The notes below the pieces were generated by a model. The model was given only the letters and a program-made list of their open reading frames with translations. It did no database searches and was not told the origin of the DNA. Below, one piece after another: positions 55,671-64,000 of a DNA stretch of 64,000 nt. The DNA is from Pseudo-nitzschia pungens (Eukaryota > Bacillariophyta > Bacillariophyceae > Bacillariales > Bacillariaceae). The stretch is taken from contig CM074759.1 of assembly GCA_037355855.1 (NCBI GenBank), forward strand, positions 1,674,001 to 1,738,000, read 5' to 3'. A program made the translations under genes and the position numbers. Positions within the stretch are counted from its first letter, which is position 1. The number at the start of each line of letters is the position of its first letter.

Positions 55671-57218
55671 ATGGGCGATTCGTTTTTTGGAAGGATGATG
55701 ACAGGAATGCTTCTGCTCTTGTGGGGCAATTCGAGGACCGCATTCAATGCGGTTCATGCGTTCGTGGGTCCCACAAGACAACAATTATTGCCCTCGGGTT
55801 TCCGCTGCAATAATGCAAACAGACCCCCGATCGTGCGCTTGTTTTCGGCCGTCGACAGCAATTCGACGACGACGACGACGACGACAACGTCGACGACAAC
55901 CACCGCCGACGATCGGTCCGCCCCCGGCAACGAAACCCTCGTCCGAGAACTCCGAGAAAAGAGAAAGCAAGCAAAGAGAGAGGCCGCCGCTCGGCGACGA
56001 ACCAAATTCATCGGCCTCGCCAAGGCGGTGGATCGGGGCCAGTACAAAACGACGTACCGGCCCGGGGGCGAGAGCGGGGTTTCGTTCGAGGCCCGGTCGG
56101 GCCTCCCGAACGCCGATTCTTCCTCGGCGACGCTTTTCACGGTTCTGGGAATCGAGAGCTCCTGCGACGACACGGGCGCGGCCGTGGTCCGATCGGACGG
56201 GGTCATCCTGGGAGAATCGCTGGCATCGCAGGCCCACATCCACGAGGAATGGGGCGGGGTGGTCCCCGGGCTCGCCAAGTCGGCCCACGAAGAAAACATC
56301 GACCGGGTCATCGAAGAGGCCCTGCGCAGGGCCGGGACGACCCTGGAGGACATCGACGCGATCGGTGTCACCGTCGGACCCGGGCTGGAGCTCTGCCTCC
56401 GGGTCGGTAGCGAGAAAGCTTGCGAGATCGCTTCCCGGTACAACAAACCGTTCGTGGGCGTTCACCACCTGGAGGCGCACATTCTGATGGCTCGGATCGA
56501 GAACCGGGAGGAACTAAAATTTCCCTTCCTGGCTCTGTTGGTTTCGGGGGGTCACTGCCAACTGCTCAAGTGTCTGGGCATCGGTCGCTACGCCGTTATC
56601 GGAGGGACGCTCGACGACTCTCTCGGGGAGTGCTACGACAAAACGGCGCGCCTGCTGGGACTTCCCATCGGCGGGGGCGGCGGACCGGCGTTGGAAGCCC
56701 TGGCGAAAAAGGGCAACGCAACGGCGATTCCGCTCACGATTCCCCTGCAGAAACGACAGGATTGCGATTTCAGTTACGCCGGGCTCAAAACGAACATTCG
56801 GAGAGCCGCGGAGCAACTGGCGAGAGATCGGGGCGCGGAATCCGTGGAAGAACTCTCGGAGGAAGACAAGGCGGATCTGGCGGCCTCGTTTCAAAACGTT
56901 GCCATCAAGCACCTGGAGCAGCGCCTCGAACGAGCCATGAAACTGATGGAGAACGAAGAGATAAATACGCTGGCGGTTGTCGGGGGCGTGGCGGCAAACC
57001 AGGAGCTCCGGCGCCGTTTGCAAAACAAATGCGACGACAGAGACTGGACCATGGTGGTTCCTCCGCCGAGATTGTGCACCGATCAGGGAGCGATGGCGTC
57101 CTGGGCAGCCATCGAACGATTGAAGCTGGGAAGTTCCGACGATCCTTCGACCCAAGACATACACGCGAGGTATCCTTTCGCATTGTACGGCAGTAGTGCT
57201 TCAGAAGAGGAGGAATAA
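55671..57218 (+). CDS. tsaD: Organellar TsaD/OSGEPL1, tRNA threonylcarbamoyladenosine transferase, plastid-type leader
   Basis: A single exon of 515 residues. TsaD/Kae1/Qri7 proteins transfer the threonylcarbamoyl group to A37 of ANN-decoding tRNAs. Signatures: VLGIESSCDDTGAAVV, EEWGGVVPGLAKSAHEENID, VGPGLELCLRVG, and HHLEAHILMARI with the metal-binding HxxxH pair. LLVSGGHCQLL, CDFSYAGLKT and VVGGVAANQELRRRL follow. The start at 55671 gives a hydrophobic signal (GMLLLLWGNSRTAFNAVHA) followed by FVGPTRQ. HAFVGP resembles the ASAFAP plastid motif, so plastid rather than mitochondrial import is favoured. A poly-threonine tract (GAC repeats) separates leader and enzyme. Base composition is GC-rich compared with the rest of the window. 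Confidence 0.93.
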   Translation: MGDSFFGRMMTGMLLLLWGNSRTAFNAVHAFVGPTRQQLLPSGFRCNNANRPPIVRLFSAVDSNSTTTTTTTTSTTTTADDRSAPGNETLVRELREKRKQAKREAAARRRTKFIGLAKAVDRGQYKTTYRPGGESGVSFEARSGLPNADSSSATLFTVLGIESSCDDTGAAVVRSDGVILGESLASQAHIHEEWGGVVPGLAKSAHEENIDRVIEEALRRAGTTLEDIDAIGVTVGPGLELCLRVGSEKACEIASRYNKPFVGVHHLEAHILMARIENREELKFPFLALLVSGGHCQLLKCLGIGRYAVIGGTLDDSLGECYDKTARLLGLPIGGGGGPALEALAKKGNATAIPLTIPLQKRQDCDFSYAGLKTNIRRAAEQLARDRGAESVEELSEEDKADLAASFQNVAIKHLEQRLERAMKLMENEEINTLAVVGGVAANQELRRRLQNKCDDRDWTMVVPPPRLCTDQGAMASWAAIERLKLGSSDDPSTQDIHARYPFALYGSSASEEEE

Positions 57219-57416
57219 ATAAAATAAATAAATAAATAAATCAATAGATTGGTCTTGAGTTTGAATATTGTTACGTTGCGAATCGTCGATTGTATTCTCG
57301 TGTCGTGTCGTGTGGTTGGAACTTCTCGTTGGCAGAGTCGACCTGCTTGTGGTTGTAGCCGCGTTCCGTGACAAACCGCGGTGTTTCCAAAAGGTCTCCT
57401 GCTATTCAGTCCTTCC

Positions 57417-57452
57417 TTCATTCATTCATTCCTTCACTCACTCATTCATCAG
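57417..57452. repeat. ATTC-type microsatellite
   Basis: Repeats of TTCATTCATTCA and CTCACTCATTCAT lie at the 3' end of HYPK. A similar ATTC run is at 58096-58120. Confidence 0.8.
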
Positions 57453-57742
57453 GCAATCAGCATCCGGAGAGCCGCCTCGACGACGCTCCCGCCCGTGGCT
57501 TCCAGCGAGACTTCCCGCAGGGCCCGTTCCGCGACGTCCTCGGTCACCTCCAGCTCCGAAACGATCAGGTCGACGTCCTCTTTCGACACCGTCACCGCCG
57601 CCAGGGCCGCCGCCTTGTGGTCGTCGTCCTTGTTGGCGCTGATCAAACCGATCGCTTCCCGCGCCTTGGCGGTGTCGATTTCCGCCTCCTTCACCACGTC
57701 CGTGACGCTGTCGAGCTGTTTCGCCTCTGCCGCGGCCGCCAT
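57449..57742 (-). CDS. HYPK: HYPK-like protein (NatA inhibitor/cofactor)
   Basis: A single exon of 97 residues. The C-terminal half is the NAC-alpha/HYPK UBA-like domain: VSKEDVDLIVSELEVTEDVA followed by ERALREVSLEATGGSVVEAA. The N-terminal half has the helix KEAEIDTAKAREAIGLI seen in HYPK. HYPK binds the NatA N-terminal acetyltransferase at the ribosome and regulates its activity. Length fits the short plant and fungal forms. It is convergent with TsaD, 230 bp apart. Confidence 0.88.
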   Translation of the reverse strand: MAAAAEAKQLDSVTDVVKEAEIDTAKAREAIGLISANKDDDHKAAALAAVTVSKEDVDLIVSELEVTEDVAERALREVSLEATGGSVVEAALRMLIA

Positions 57743-58396
57743 GCTTTCTTGTTTGGTCTCGTCTCGTCTCGTCTAGTGTAGTCTCGTCTCGTCTCTTTAT
57801 TCGATACGACGCTGTTCGATTGTATTAACGGTCTCTTCCTTGTGGTTGATGATTCATTTCTTCGTTCGGTGCAAGGTCCGAGATACAGCAGTTCGTGCGA
57901 CAATGTTGCACGACTATCCTACGTGCACTACAGTAGGATATGTACGGGAAGTCTTGCAGACCGTAAGATCACCGTACAAAACAACAACCAAGACAACACT
58001 CGCGCTCTGTTTCGCACGGTTGAGATGCGAAGCGATTGTTTCCCAATAAATTTAGGTCTGTCCTCCTCCCCTTGCGGACGGAGCACATCGACATCATTCA
58101 TTCATTCATTCATTCATTCACATCAGTCTTGCTCTATACCGATAGAGTCTGGATTTTGTATCCGCGGCGCATCGAGCATCATCGTTCGTGGACTGGAATT
58201 TCTTGGAACGACTCTGCAGGGTACAAGTATCCGCCAGTGCGTACCTTATCCATCCCATCCACCGCAGTTCCAAGGCAACAATACCAAATCAAATCAAATC
58301 AAATCAAACCCAATCCTACCAAAGCCAACCAGTTCAAATCCATCGAGTCCAGTCCAGTCCACTTCAGTCCGGTCCCTCGCATCCACAAAGAGAAAC
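57743..58396. other. Divergent intergenic region
   Basis: About 650 bp between HYPK and the lysine-rich protein gene. It holds GTCTC repeats (57757-57795), an ATTC run (58096-58120) and an ATCAA run (58283-58305). Both promoters should be here. Confidence 0.5.
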
Positions 58397-59192
58397 ATGT
58401 CGGAAAACGCCGAAGAAAACGACGCGAATCAATCGAAATTCTACCGGGTGGTGTCCACCGAACCCGTCACCGACGCCGGCGAACTCTTCGACGCCCTGTC
58501 GAAATTCCTGATGAGGGACAAGAAGCGACAACTCTCGACGGAGTACCTCGACAAAAAAGATCAGATAGCCTCGCGGTTGACCTGGGTGAGTACGAGTATG
58601 AGTACGAGTATTCGAGTACTTCGCGTTCGCGTTCGTGCCGGCGGAGTATTCTGTTTTGTTGGCGCGGATTGTCCACGATGTCTGCGTTTCGTTTCGTTTC
58701 GTTATGATTTCATGCGTTGCGCTGATGCCGCATTCTCCCGATTTACTCTGCACGACTCCGAACCCAAAACTACATCGCAAACAACAACGCGATACAAATA
58801 CACGACAACAGAACAATCTGAGAAAGGTGGCAAACTCGGTACTGGACGACGAGTCTCCCCAACGCGATCCTATTCCCGCATGGATAGAGCAAAAAGAAGC
58901 GGTAGTCCTGGACGATGACGATGAGAATCCCAGTGAGTATGTCACCGAGGGCACACCGGTGCGAACCAAACAAGAACCGGAGGAGCCGGTGAGCGTTGCC
59001 ACGAAGATCGAACCAGAGAGCGATTCGCCACAAGAAGAGACGGAAGAAGCAAAAAGGTCGGCAAAGAAGGCAAAGAAAGACGCAAAGGAGGCGAGGAAGC
59101 GCGAACGAGCGGAGAAACGAGAGGCCAAAAAAGCAAAGAAAGAGGCTAAAAAGGCCAAAAAGGAAGGGAAAAAAAGAAAACGAGACGAGTAG
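58397..59192 (+). CDS. Lysine-rich, probably nuclear or nucleolar protein of unknown function
   Basis: Two exons, 58397-58585 and 58812-59192, join in phase 0 (GTGAGT donor, CAACAG acceptor) to 189 residues. The N-terminal 75 residues look folded and helical (DAGELFDALSKFLMRDKKRQ, then STEYLDKKDQIASRLTW). A short motif PIPAWIEQKEAVV comes next, then an acidic linker. The last 60 residues are a Lys/Ala/Glu coil ending KKEGKKRKRDE, which contains basic nuclear-localisation-like patches. No family was recognised. Its 3' end faces UBE2K, 269 bp away. Confidence 0.65.
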
Positions 59193-59461
59193 ATTCATGA
59201 GATGGAGACACCGTTCAATCCATAGAGTACGATAAATGGATCCTAAGTGTTTCAAAAAATTGTTCAATTTCTTTTGTTGTTGCGTCCCAATGTCGTCGTA
59301 CTTGCACTCTTCAAAGTGTGTGACAGTGTTTTCGATTTTTGCACCGCACCGACCATCACGGTCTACTTCAATAATCTCAGAACAGGCGTGCGCTCCGGTG
59401 AATGTCGTGTTTCTGATTCGTGATCAAAGCAATCTCCATCCGTCATCAGCTTATTGTTGTC

Positions 59462-60424
59462 TCACATTCCGAGCAGTTCATTAACCGCTCTAGTCTCGTC
59501 CCAATCGTGCTTCTCCAATGCTTTCTTCGCGCTTGCTCTGTCAAAACCCATGTCCACGAGGCCTTTTATCATCGCGTCATAATCCGCTTCTTTTGCGTAG
59601 GATTCGGTCCAGAATTTTGCTGTTTTTTCGAATTTCTTTCTATCAGTCAGGTACATTTTTGCAACCTCGGCATCTTGTGGATCACCGGGTTCCGGGGATG
59701 ACAGCAACGCTCGGAGCGACAACAAAGCCGTCTTTATAGTGAGAGCCTGAGCAACCACAAAACATTCGACGAAGCAATTTATTAGAAATCGTGGCGTATG
59801 TCCTCTCACATGCAAATCATTGCAGATCAGAATCGCACGGAACATCATATATCACTTACGGGACTCCATTGATCTTTCAGAATGTCCTTAACAAGCGTTT
59901 CAAAAAAGGACGGAGAGAAAGAATTAGCAATTTCAATACCGTGAGAACCGGAATAAACGACTCACTCCGGTTCAATTTTGTCGACGGATTTGCAACTTCG
60001 CATCAACTTACGAGACAGATTGCTCCCGTCTGCGACGAAATATTTGGATGCCATATCTTGGTAATAAATTGCATCTTCGTTTAGATAGGCATCGATTCGG
60101 CAAGCACGATGAGAGAAGATTTCGTGGTGAGTCGATGGTTTGTTCTCTCAAAAAGTTTTGCGGTCGACGATCTCTCGATCGAAACCAATTAGGGTCACGT
60201 CGGAATAGCCCTTCGTCACTTACCTTGGGAGGTTCGAACGGATATTGCTTCGGGATTTGAATGTCTATTTCGAAAATTCCGCCTTCGTAACAGGTCGACT
60301 CCGGTCCGTATATCTTTCCTTTCAGACTGCGCCTGTCGTCACTCACGGCTCGAGCGCTCACTCCCGATGTCTGATCTTCCTTGCCGACCTCTGCCAGCTC
60401 TTTCTTCAAACGTCCCGAAGCCAT
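59462..60424 (-). CDS. UBE2K: Ubiquitin-conjugating enzyme E2 K (UBE2K/Ubc1) with C-terminal UBA
   Basis: Four exons (60424-60224, 60074-60012, 59886-59860, 59746-59462) join in phase to 191 residues, close to the 200 of human UBE2K. The UBC fold is evident: RLKKELAEV at the start, [26 protein letters not shown], then [14 protein letters not shown] with the catalytic cysteine. DILKDQWSP and [20 protein letters not shown] follow. The C-terminal UBA domain ([20 protein letters not shown]) is the feature that marks the UBE2K/Ubc1 class, which extends Lys48-linked chains. Exon 3 is only 27 bp. The gene is head to head with a RING-H2 gene. Confidence 0.93.
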
Positions 60425-61052
60425 TTTCAAAAAGTATTTACAACAGACGCTTGCAGACGCGAACCTTGGTTTGGTTCTTGGAGGTAAGAATAATGTTCAA
60501 TGTGGTCGTGTTGCTTCGTGGTGCACATCTTTTTTTTTTGTTTTTTTTTTTCAAAATTTCGATTTCCTCACTGCCGTGCTCGTACTGTCTTCACGTCGTT
60601 GGCAACGGCACCGGAAGACCCACGTAAGCTACAATACGGAAACGAAAACCGTAATCGGTATTTTCCGGAACCGAACTATCGACATCGCGAATTTCTCGGG
60701 GTTTTGATTTTGACGATTTTTTTTAAAAAAGTTGGATTTTGTACAAAATCTTCCTCCATTGGCTTGAGGGCGACTTTTGTATTCCATTTTTCCCCCAAAG
60801 TCTGCTTGCACGCGTTGGAGTCTTGAAATCACGGAAGCCGTTATTTGAACTGATCCGCGCGTGCCGAGAAATACGTTTGGTCACTTTTAATTTAGCGGGA
60901 CCTACTAACTCCGAAAAGAGTATCGAGGGACTTCCGTAAATTGTTGATAGTAGACGAAAACCAGAAAGCATGTTTTCAGTGCCTAACTTCCCATTTTTCG
61001 TCGCTCATATTGCGAGCTTTCAAACTTTTCCAATCTGAAACGACTTTTGTGA
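60425..61052. other. Shared upstream region of the E2 and RING genes
   Basis: 628 bp between two divergent ubiquitin-pathway genes. It includes T-rich tracts near 60530-60550 and 60718-60732. No gene was recognised. Confidence 0.5.
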
Positions 61053-61838
61053 ATGATGGATTCGACGTTCGGGAAATACGGGGACGCGGTGACATCTGCA
61101 TTAGGCACACCGGGTACTCCGGAAAAAGGGAAGAACAGAGCAGTCCAATCCAAAGATATCGATCGAAATCCCGGAGTTCAACTGAATTTTGAAACTCCAC
61201 CACAGTGTGACACGCGAGATTCAACCGGTGTTGGGAATAGCGAGGTCTTGTCTCCTCCAATGCAAGCCGAAGAAAATGGTATGACAGAATCAGCGGAAGA
61301 ACGTGCTCGACGCGAAGAGCAGGAATCTCTGGAGCTCGCACGGGCGTTGATGGCCGAAGAAGCCATGGCATCCTATGTCCAATCCCTCGATTATTTGCGA
61401 AACAACCAGGACCAGTTTTCCGAGGAAGATTTAGCAGCGCTGCAAGCTGCGATGGACGAAGAACAGCACCAGCACGAATTAGAAATCAACGCAGACGCCG
61501 AGGACGCTATCGATGGGGACGATAATGGTGATTCGTACGAATTTATGCTGCGGCTTGGAGAGCGCATCGGAGATGTCAAGTCCGAACGCTGGGCACAGGT
61601 CGCGCAAAAGAAAATAGATGCATTGCCAATCGTCGAGTTCAACAAAGAGATCTTCAGCAACAAGAAGGATACGAATGATTGTGACATGAAGTGTTTGGTG
61701 TGCCAAGAAGAATATTCCGAAGGCGAGCAACTTCGAAAGCTGCCATGCGGCCATTGCTTTCATAAGGATTGTGTAGACCAGTGGCTACTTTCCAAAGACT
61801 TTTGTCCTTACTGCCGAACCACATTGGAGAAAGAATAA
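61053..61838 (+). CDS. RING-H2 E3 ubiquitin ligase candidate
   Basis: A single exon of 261 residues. The C-terminal RING-H2 finger is complete: [34 protein letters not shown], then CPYC. The ligand order is C-C-C-H-H-C-C-C. The preceding 200 residues are acidic and mostly disordered, with an alanine/glutamate-rich helix ([19 protein letters not shown]) and a [18 protein letters not shown] segment. There is no membrane segment, so a soluble ligase is expected. Substrate is unknown. Confidence 0.88.
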   Translation: MMDSTFGKYGDAVTSALGTPGTPEKGKNRAVQSKDIDRNPGVQLNFETPPQCDTRDSTGVGNSEVLSPPMQAEENGMTESAEERARREEQESLELARALMAEEAMASYVQSLDYLRNNQDQFSEEDLAALQAAMDEEQHQHELEINADAEDAIDGDDNGDSYEFMLRLGERIGDVKSERWAQVAQKKIDALPIVEFNKEIFSNKKDTNDCDMKCLVCQEEYSEGEQLRKLPCGHCFHKDCVDQWLLSKDFCPYCRTTLEKE

Positions 61839-62080
61839 AAGGATAATGTCAACAACCTTCAAAATGAAAATATAGACAAGAATTCGGATGATGTTTTACA
61901 ATAAAAATCATCATTACCAACTAAAACGCTACAAACCCCCATTATTCCAAAATTTCCGTCTGAGAATCAATTTTGATTTGAAACATTCATTATCAATTGA
62001 TTTGCCCACCATATCCACAAAAATGGCCACAGGAAAAGAACAAATTCATGATGTTATTTATAGCATTCCAGTATTCTTTT

Positions 62081-63262
62081 TCAACTGTTTTTTCCCAGAT
62101 TTCCAACGATAGGATAACCCTTTTTCTCCTCGAAAGTTTTGATCCAGTCATCAAGAACCTTTTTCTGTTTTTCCTCAAGGTCATCTGTGTTAGTATTTTC
62201 CAAGTCTGCTGGATTAAAACTCATCTTTGCCAATGCCCGAGAAATGTCACGTCCTGCAAATTTATTGTAGCCGCCACGAGGCCCTATCGGTCACATCGTA
62301 CAGAATTTGATTTAGATAGAAGAACTGTATGAGATTTTTTTCATGTGGCAATTGCAAAAATTTGGTTGGAAACATGGGTCGCAACGTACCATAAAATTCC
62401 ACTCCACCAAAAGAAGCGTCAAACACCTTATCTCCAGCGCCGATATAGATTGGCGCCGCAGCGTAACCTTCTGGAATTTCTTCCGCGTCGCCCTTATGTT
62501 TTGACAAATCCTCCCCTGTTAATGTACGACTTTTTAACGGCTCCAAAAGTTCGTCGGGAACCAATCGGCCTTTTACTGGATAGTTTCTGTGATACGTAAA
62601 TTTGTAAATCCAGTTGTCCAATTCGTCCTTTTCACCGTAACTCAAGTCCTTGCACCCAGCGAGGTTGTTGAGATGCTCGGCGTCAAAACTCATTTTTGCA
62701 AGCGCGACTCCACACTCCCTGCCTGCAAACGCAGCGTAAGGGCCCTCGGGACCATAAAAGTTTCTGCCATCCGAAACATCGAAGACCGTCCCATTCACAG
62801 AGAGATACACCGGCTTGTCCTCTCCGGTTCTTTCGTCGGGTTCTCCGTTGAAGTGCACCAGTTGTAACGATGTAAAATTTCGGGGAGGGGAAGGTTCCTC
62901 TTCTTCCTCCTCTTCTTTTGTGTCGTCCACAATTGGCTCGCTAGAACTATTCATGACTTTGTATCCAATAAATGCAAGCAGGAAAATCAAGACGTACTGA
63001 ACGAAAAATGAATGATTGTGAGAAAGTTTCCTTACATTCGAGATGGCTTTTAAATCATCTTGTTACCATTCCATCATTGGTTATGTCCTCTTTGAGTTTT
63101 CACACTGTTACTTGAATATTTCTCGATTCGGTCAGCAGTCGAGATGCGTCCTCTCTCTTAGCAACCATCGTATCCAAAAATACTTACACCTGAACTCCCG
63201 TGAATACCAGTTAGGTTGTCAATCCACTGAGAAATTTCGCTTAATATTCCCTCTGTTGTCAT
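62081..63262 (-). CDS. Membrane protein with two cytochrome b5-like (MAPR) domains
   Basis: Three exons, 63262-63188, 62996-62390 and 62283-62081, join in phase to 294 residues. The first exon supplies the ATG (MTTEGILSEISQWIDNL). A transmembrane segment follows (YVLIFLLAFIGYKVM), then an acidic stretch. Two domains of the membrane-associated progesterone receptor type come next. Domain 1 has VYLSVNGTVFDVSDG, NFYGPEGPYAAFAGREC and ALAKMSFD. Domain 2 has GDKVFDASFGG, EFYGPRGGYNKFAGRD and ALAKMSFNPADL. MAPR proteins bind haem through tyrosines and support P450 and sterol metabolism at the ER. The tandem arrangement is unusual: PGRMC-type proteins have one such domain. Confidence 0.85.
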
Positions 63263-64000
63263 CCTTCAACAGAATCGCTGTGACTCGACGTTGTTGAGCG
63301 TTGTGGGGAAAAGAGTAGCAATCTGTTGTCTTCGTAGTCAAATACGATGTCTTGCTTCAGTCAGAGAGCAACGAATACCAGATATCCCTTCACAATGATC
63401 TGTTTTCTGTTTGGATGATGGCCGCAAGAAGGAGCGCGCATCAATATTTCGGGAATTTCGCGTGTTTTTTTCTACATCTCATCGACACAACGGATTTCGT
63501 AGGAAAAGCCCGGAAAGCCCGAAAAGCCCACTGAAGCGCTGAAGACTGAAGAGCCGAAGAGAGTAGAGTAACATACGTTATACGCTTGTACGTAAAGTAT
63601 CTGATAAAGGTATGATGGTAGCACGAAATTGTTGCAAGATATGTATGGTACACTTAAGGGATAGGACAAGTAGGGTAAGGTCTTACGCCAAAATCTTATG
63701 GTGAACGACTACAAGTACCAACACGATAAATCTTACCTGTAGGTCGTCCTGTGTCGTGAGTGAGTCGTGACCCCTGGTCGTGAATGGGTATCTATGAAAA
63801 ATAGTGGATGCTGAAAACATCCGAAAGAGCTTCGTCTCGCACGCGGCTTGGGTTTCTAGTATCTGATGAAACCAATTAGCTAAACCCGAAGGTATGTACC
63901 GGTATCTAACGCAACACGCCATTACGCAATAGTTGTATCTTTCGGGCTCAATCATTCGTAGCTCACTAGCAAAATACTGGGATTCCATTTAGCCCCTTTG
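63263..64000. other. Terminal intergenic region
   Basis: About 740 bp upstream of the MAPR-type gene. A 101-codon minus-strand ORF (63683-63988) begins with ATG but shows no domain, signal or codon pattern that supports a gene. Confidence 0.4.

Noticed and set aside
55754..57164. Several long minus-strand and alternate-frame ORFs across TsaD
   Set aside because: High GC keeps shadow frames open; only the plus frame has the TsaD motifs.
63683..63988. 101-codon minus-strand ORF beginning with ATG
   Set aside because: No domain, leader or splice support; composition looks intergenic.

Overview
The window is nuclear DNA of a photosynthetic stramenopile, most likely a diatom. Three things point there. 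Genes carry short GT-AG introns of about 56-160 bp. Several predicted proteins start with a signal peptide followed by an alanine-phenylalanine motif of the ASAFAP type used for diatom plastid import. The large retroelement resembles diatom Copia (CoDi) elements, with a DSHADT protease motif. This is inference from protein character; no database search was possible.

Layout. 1-17.4 kb holds single-copy housekeeping genes: the 3' end of RNA polymerase III subunit RPC3, an Integrator subunit 6-like protein, an HRI1-like protein, an ApaH-like phosphatase embedded in a stretch of apparent frameshifts (7.3-9.8 kb), a small secretory or plastid-type protein, the PP2A activator PTPA, and the clustered-mitochondria protein CLU. 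18.05-29.42 kb is one minus-oriented LTR retroelement. Its LTRs look identical apart from one 12-bp repeat unit, but its coding body is gutted and filled with tandem arrays. 30.4-34.3 kb carries long-form tRNase Z and a peroxisomal dienoyl-CoA isomerase. 34.6-37.05 kb is a 2.4-kb Mutator-like non-autonomous DNA element with 135-bp inverted ends, a 9-bp target duplication and highly symmetrical internal repeats.

37.8-51.9 kb is a six-exon gene for a protein of about 4,540 residues (SH3, DUF3638/DUF3645, EF hands, VPS62-like tail). 52-63.3 kb is gene-dense: D-glutamate cyclase, a plastid-type J-domain protein, organellar TsaD, HYPK, a lysine-rich protein, E2 UBE2K, a RING-H2 E3, and a two-domain cytochrome b5/MAPR protein.

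Genes mostly alternate in tail-to-tail and head-to-head pairs with tight 3' gaps. Themes include RNA processing (Pol III, Integrator, tRNase Z, TsaD), translation and protein quality control (CLU, HYPK, DnaJ), ubiquitin (an E2 and an E3 head to head, possibly the DUF3638 giant) and organelle targeting. Splice sites were placed by hand from frame, phase and GT/AG, so exon edges are predictions.
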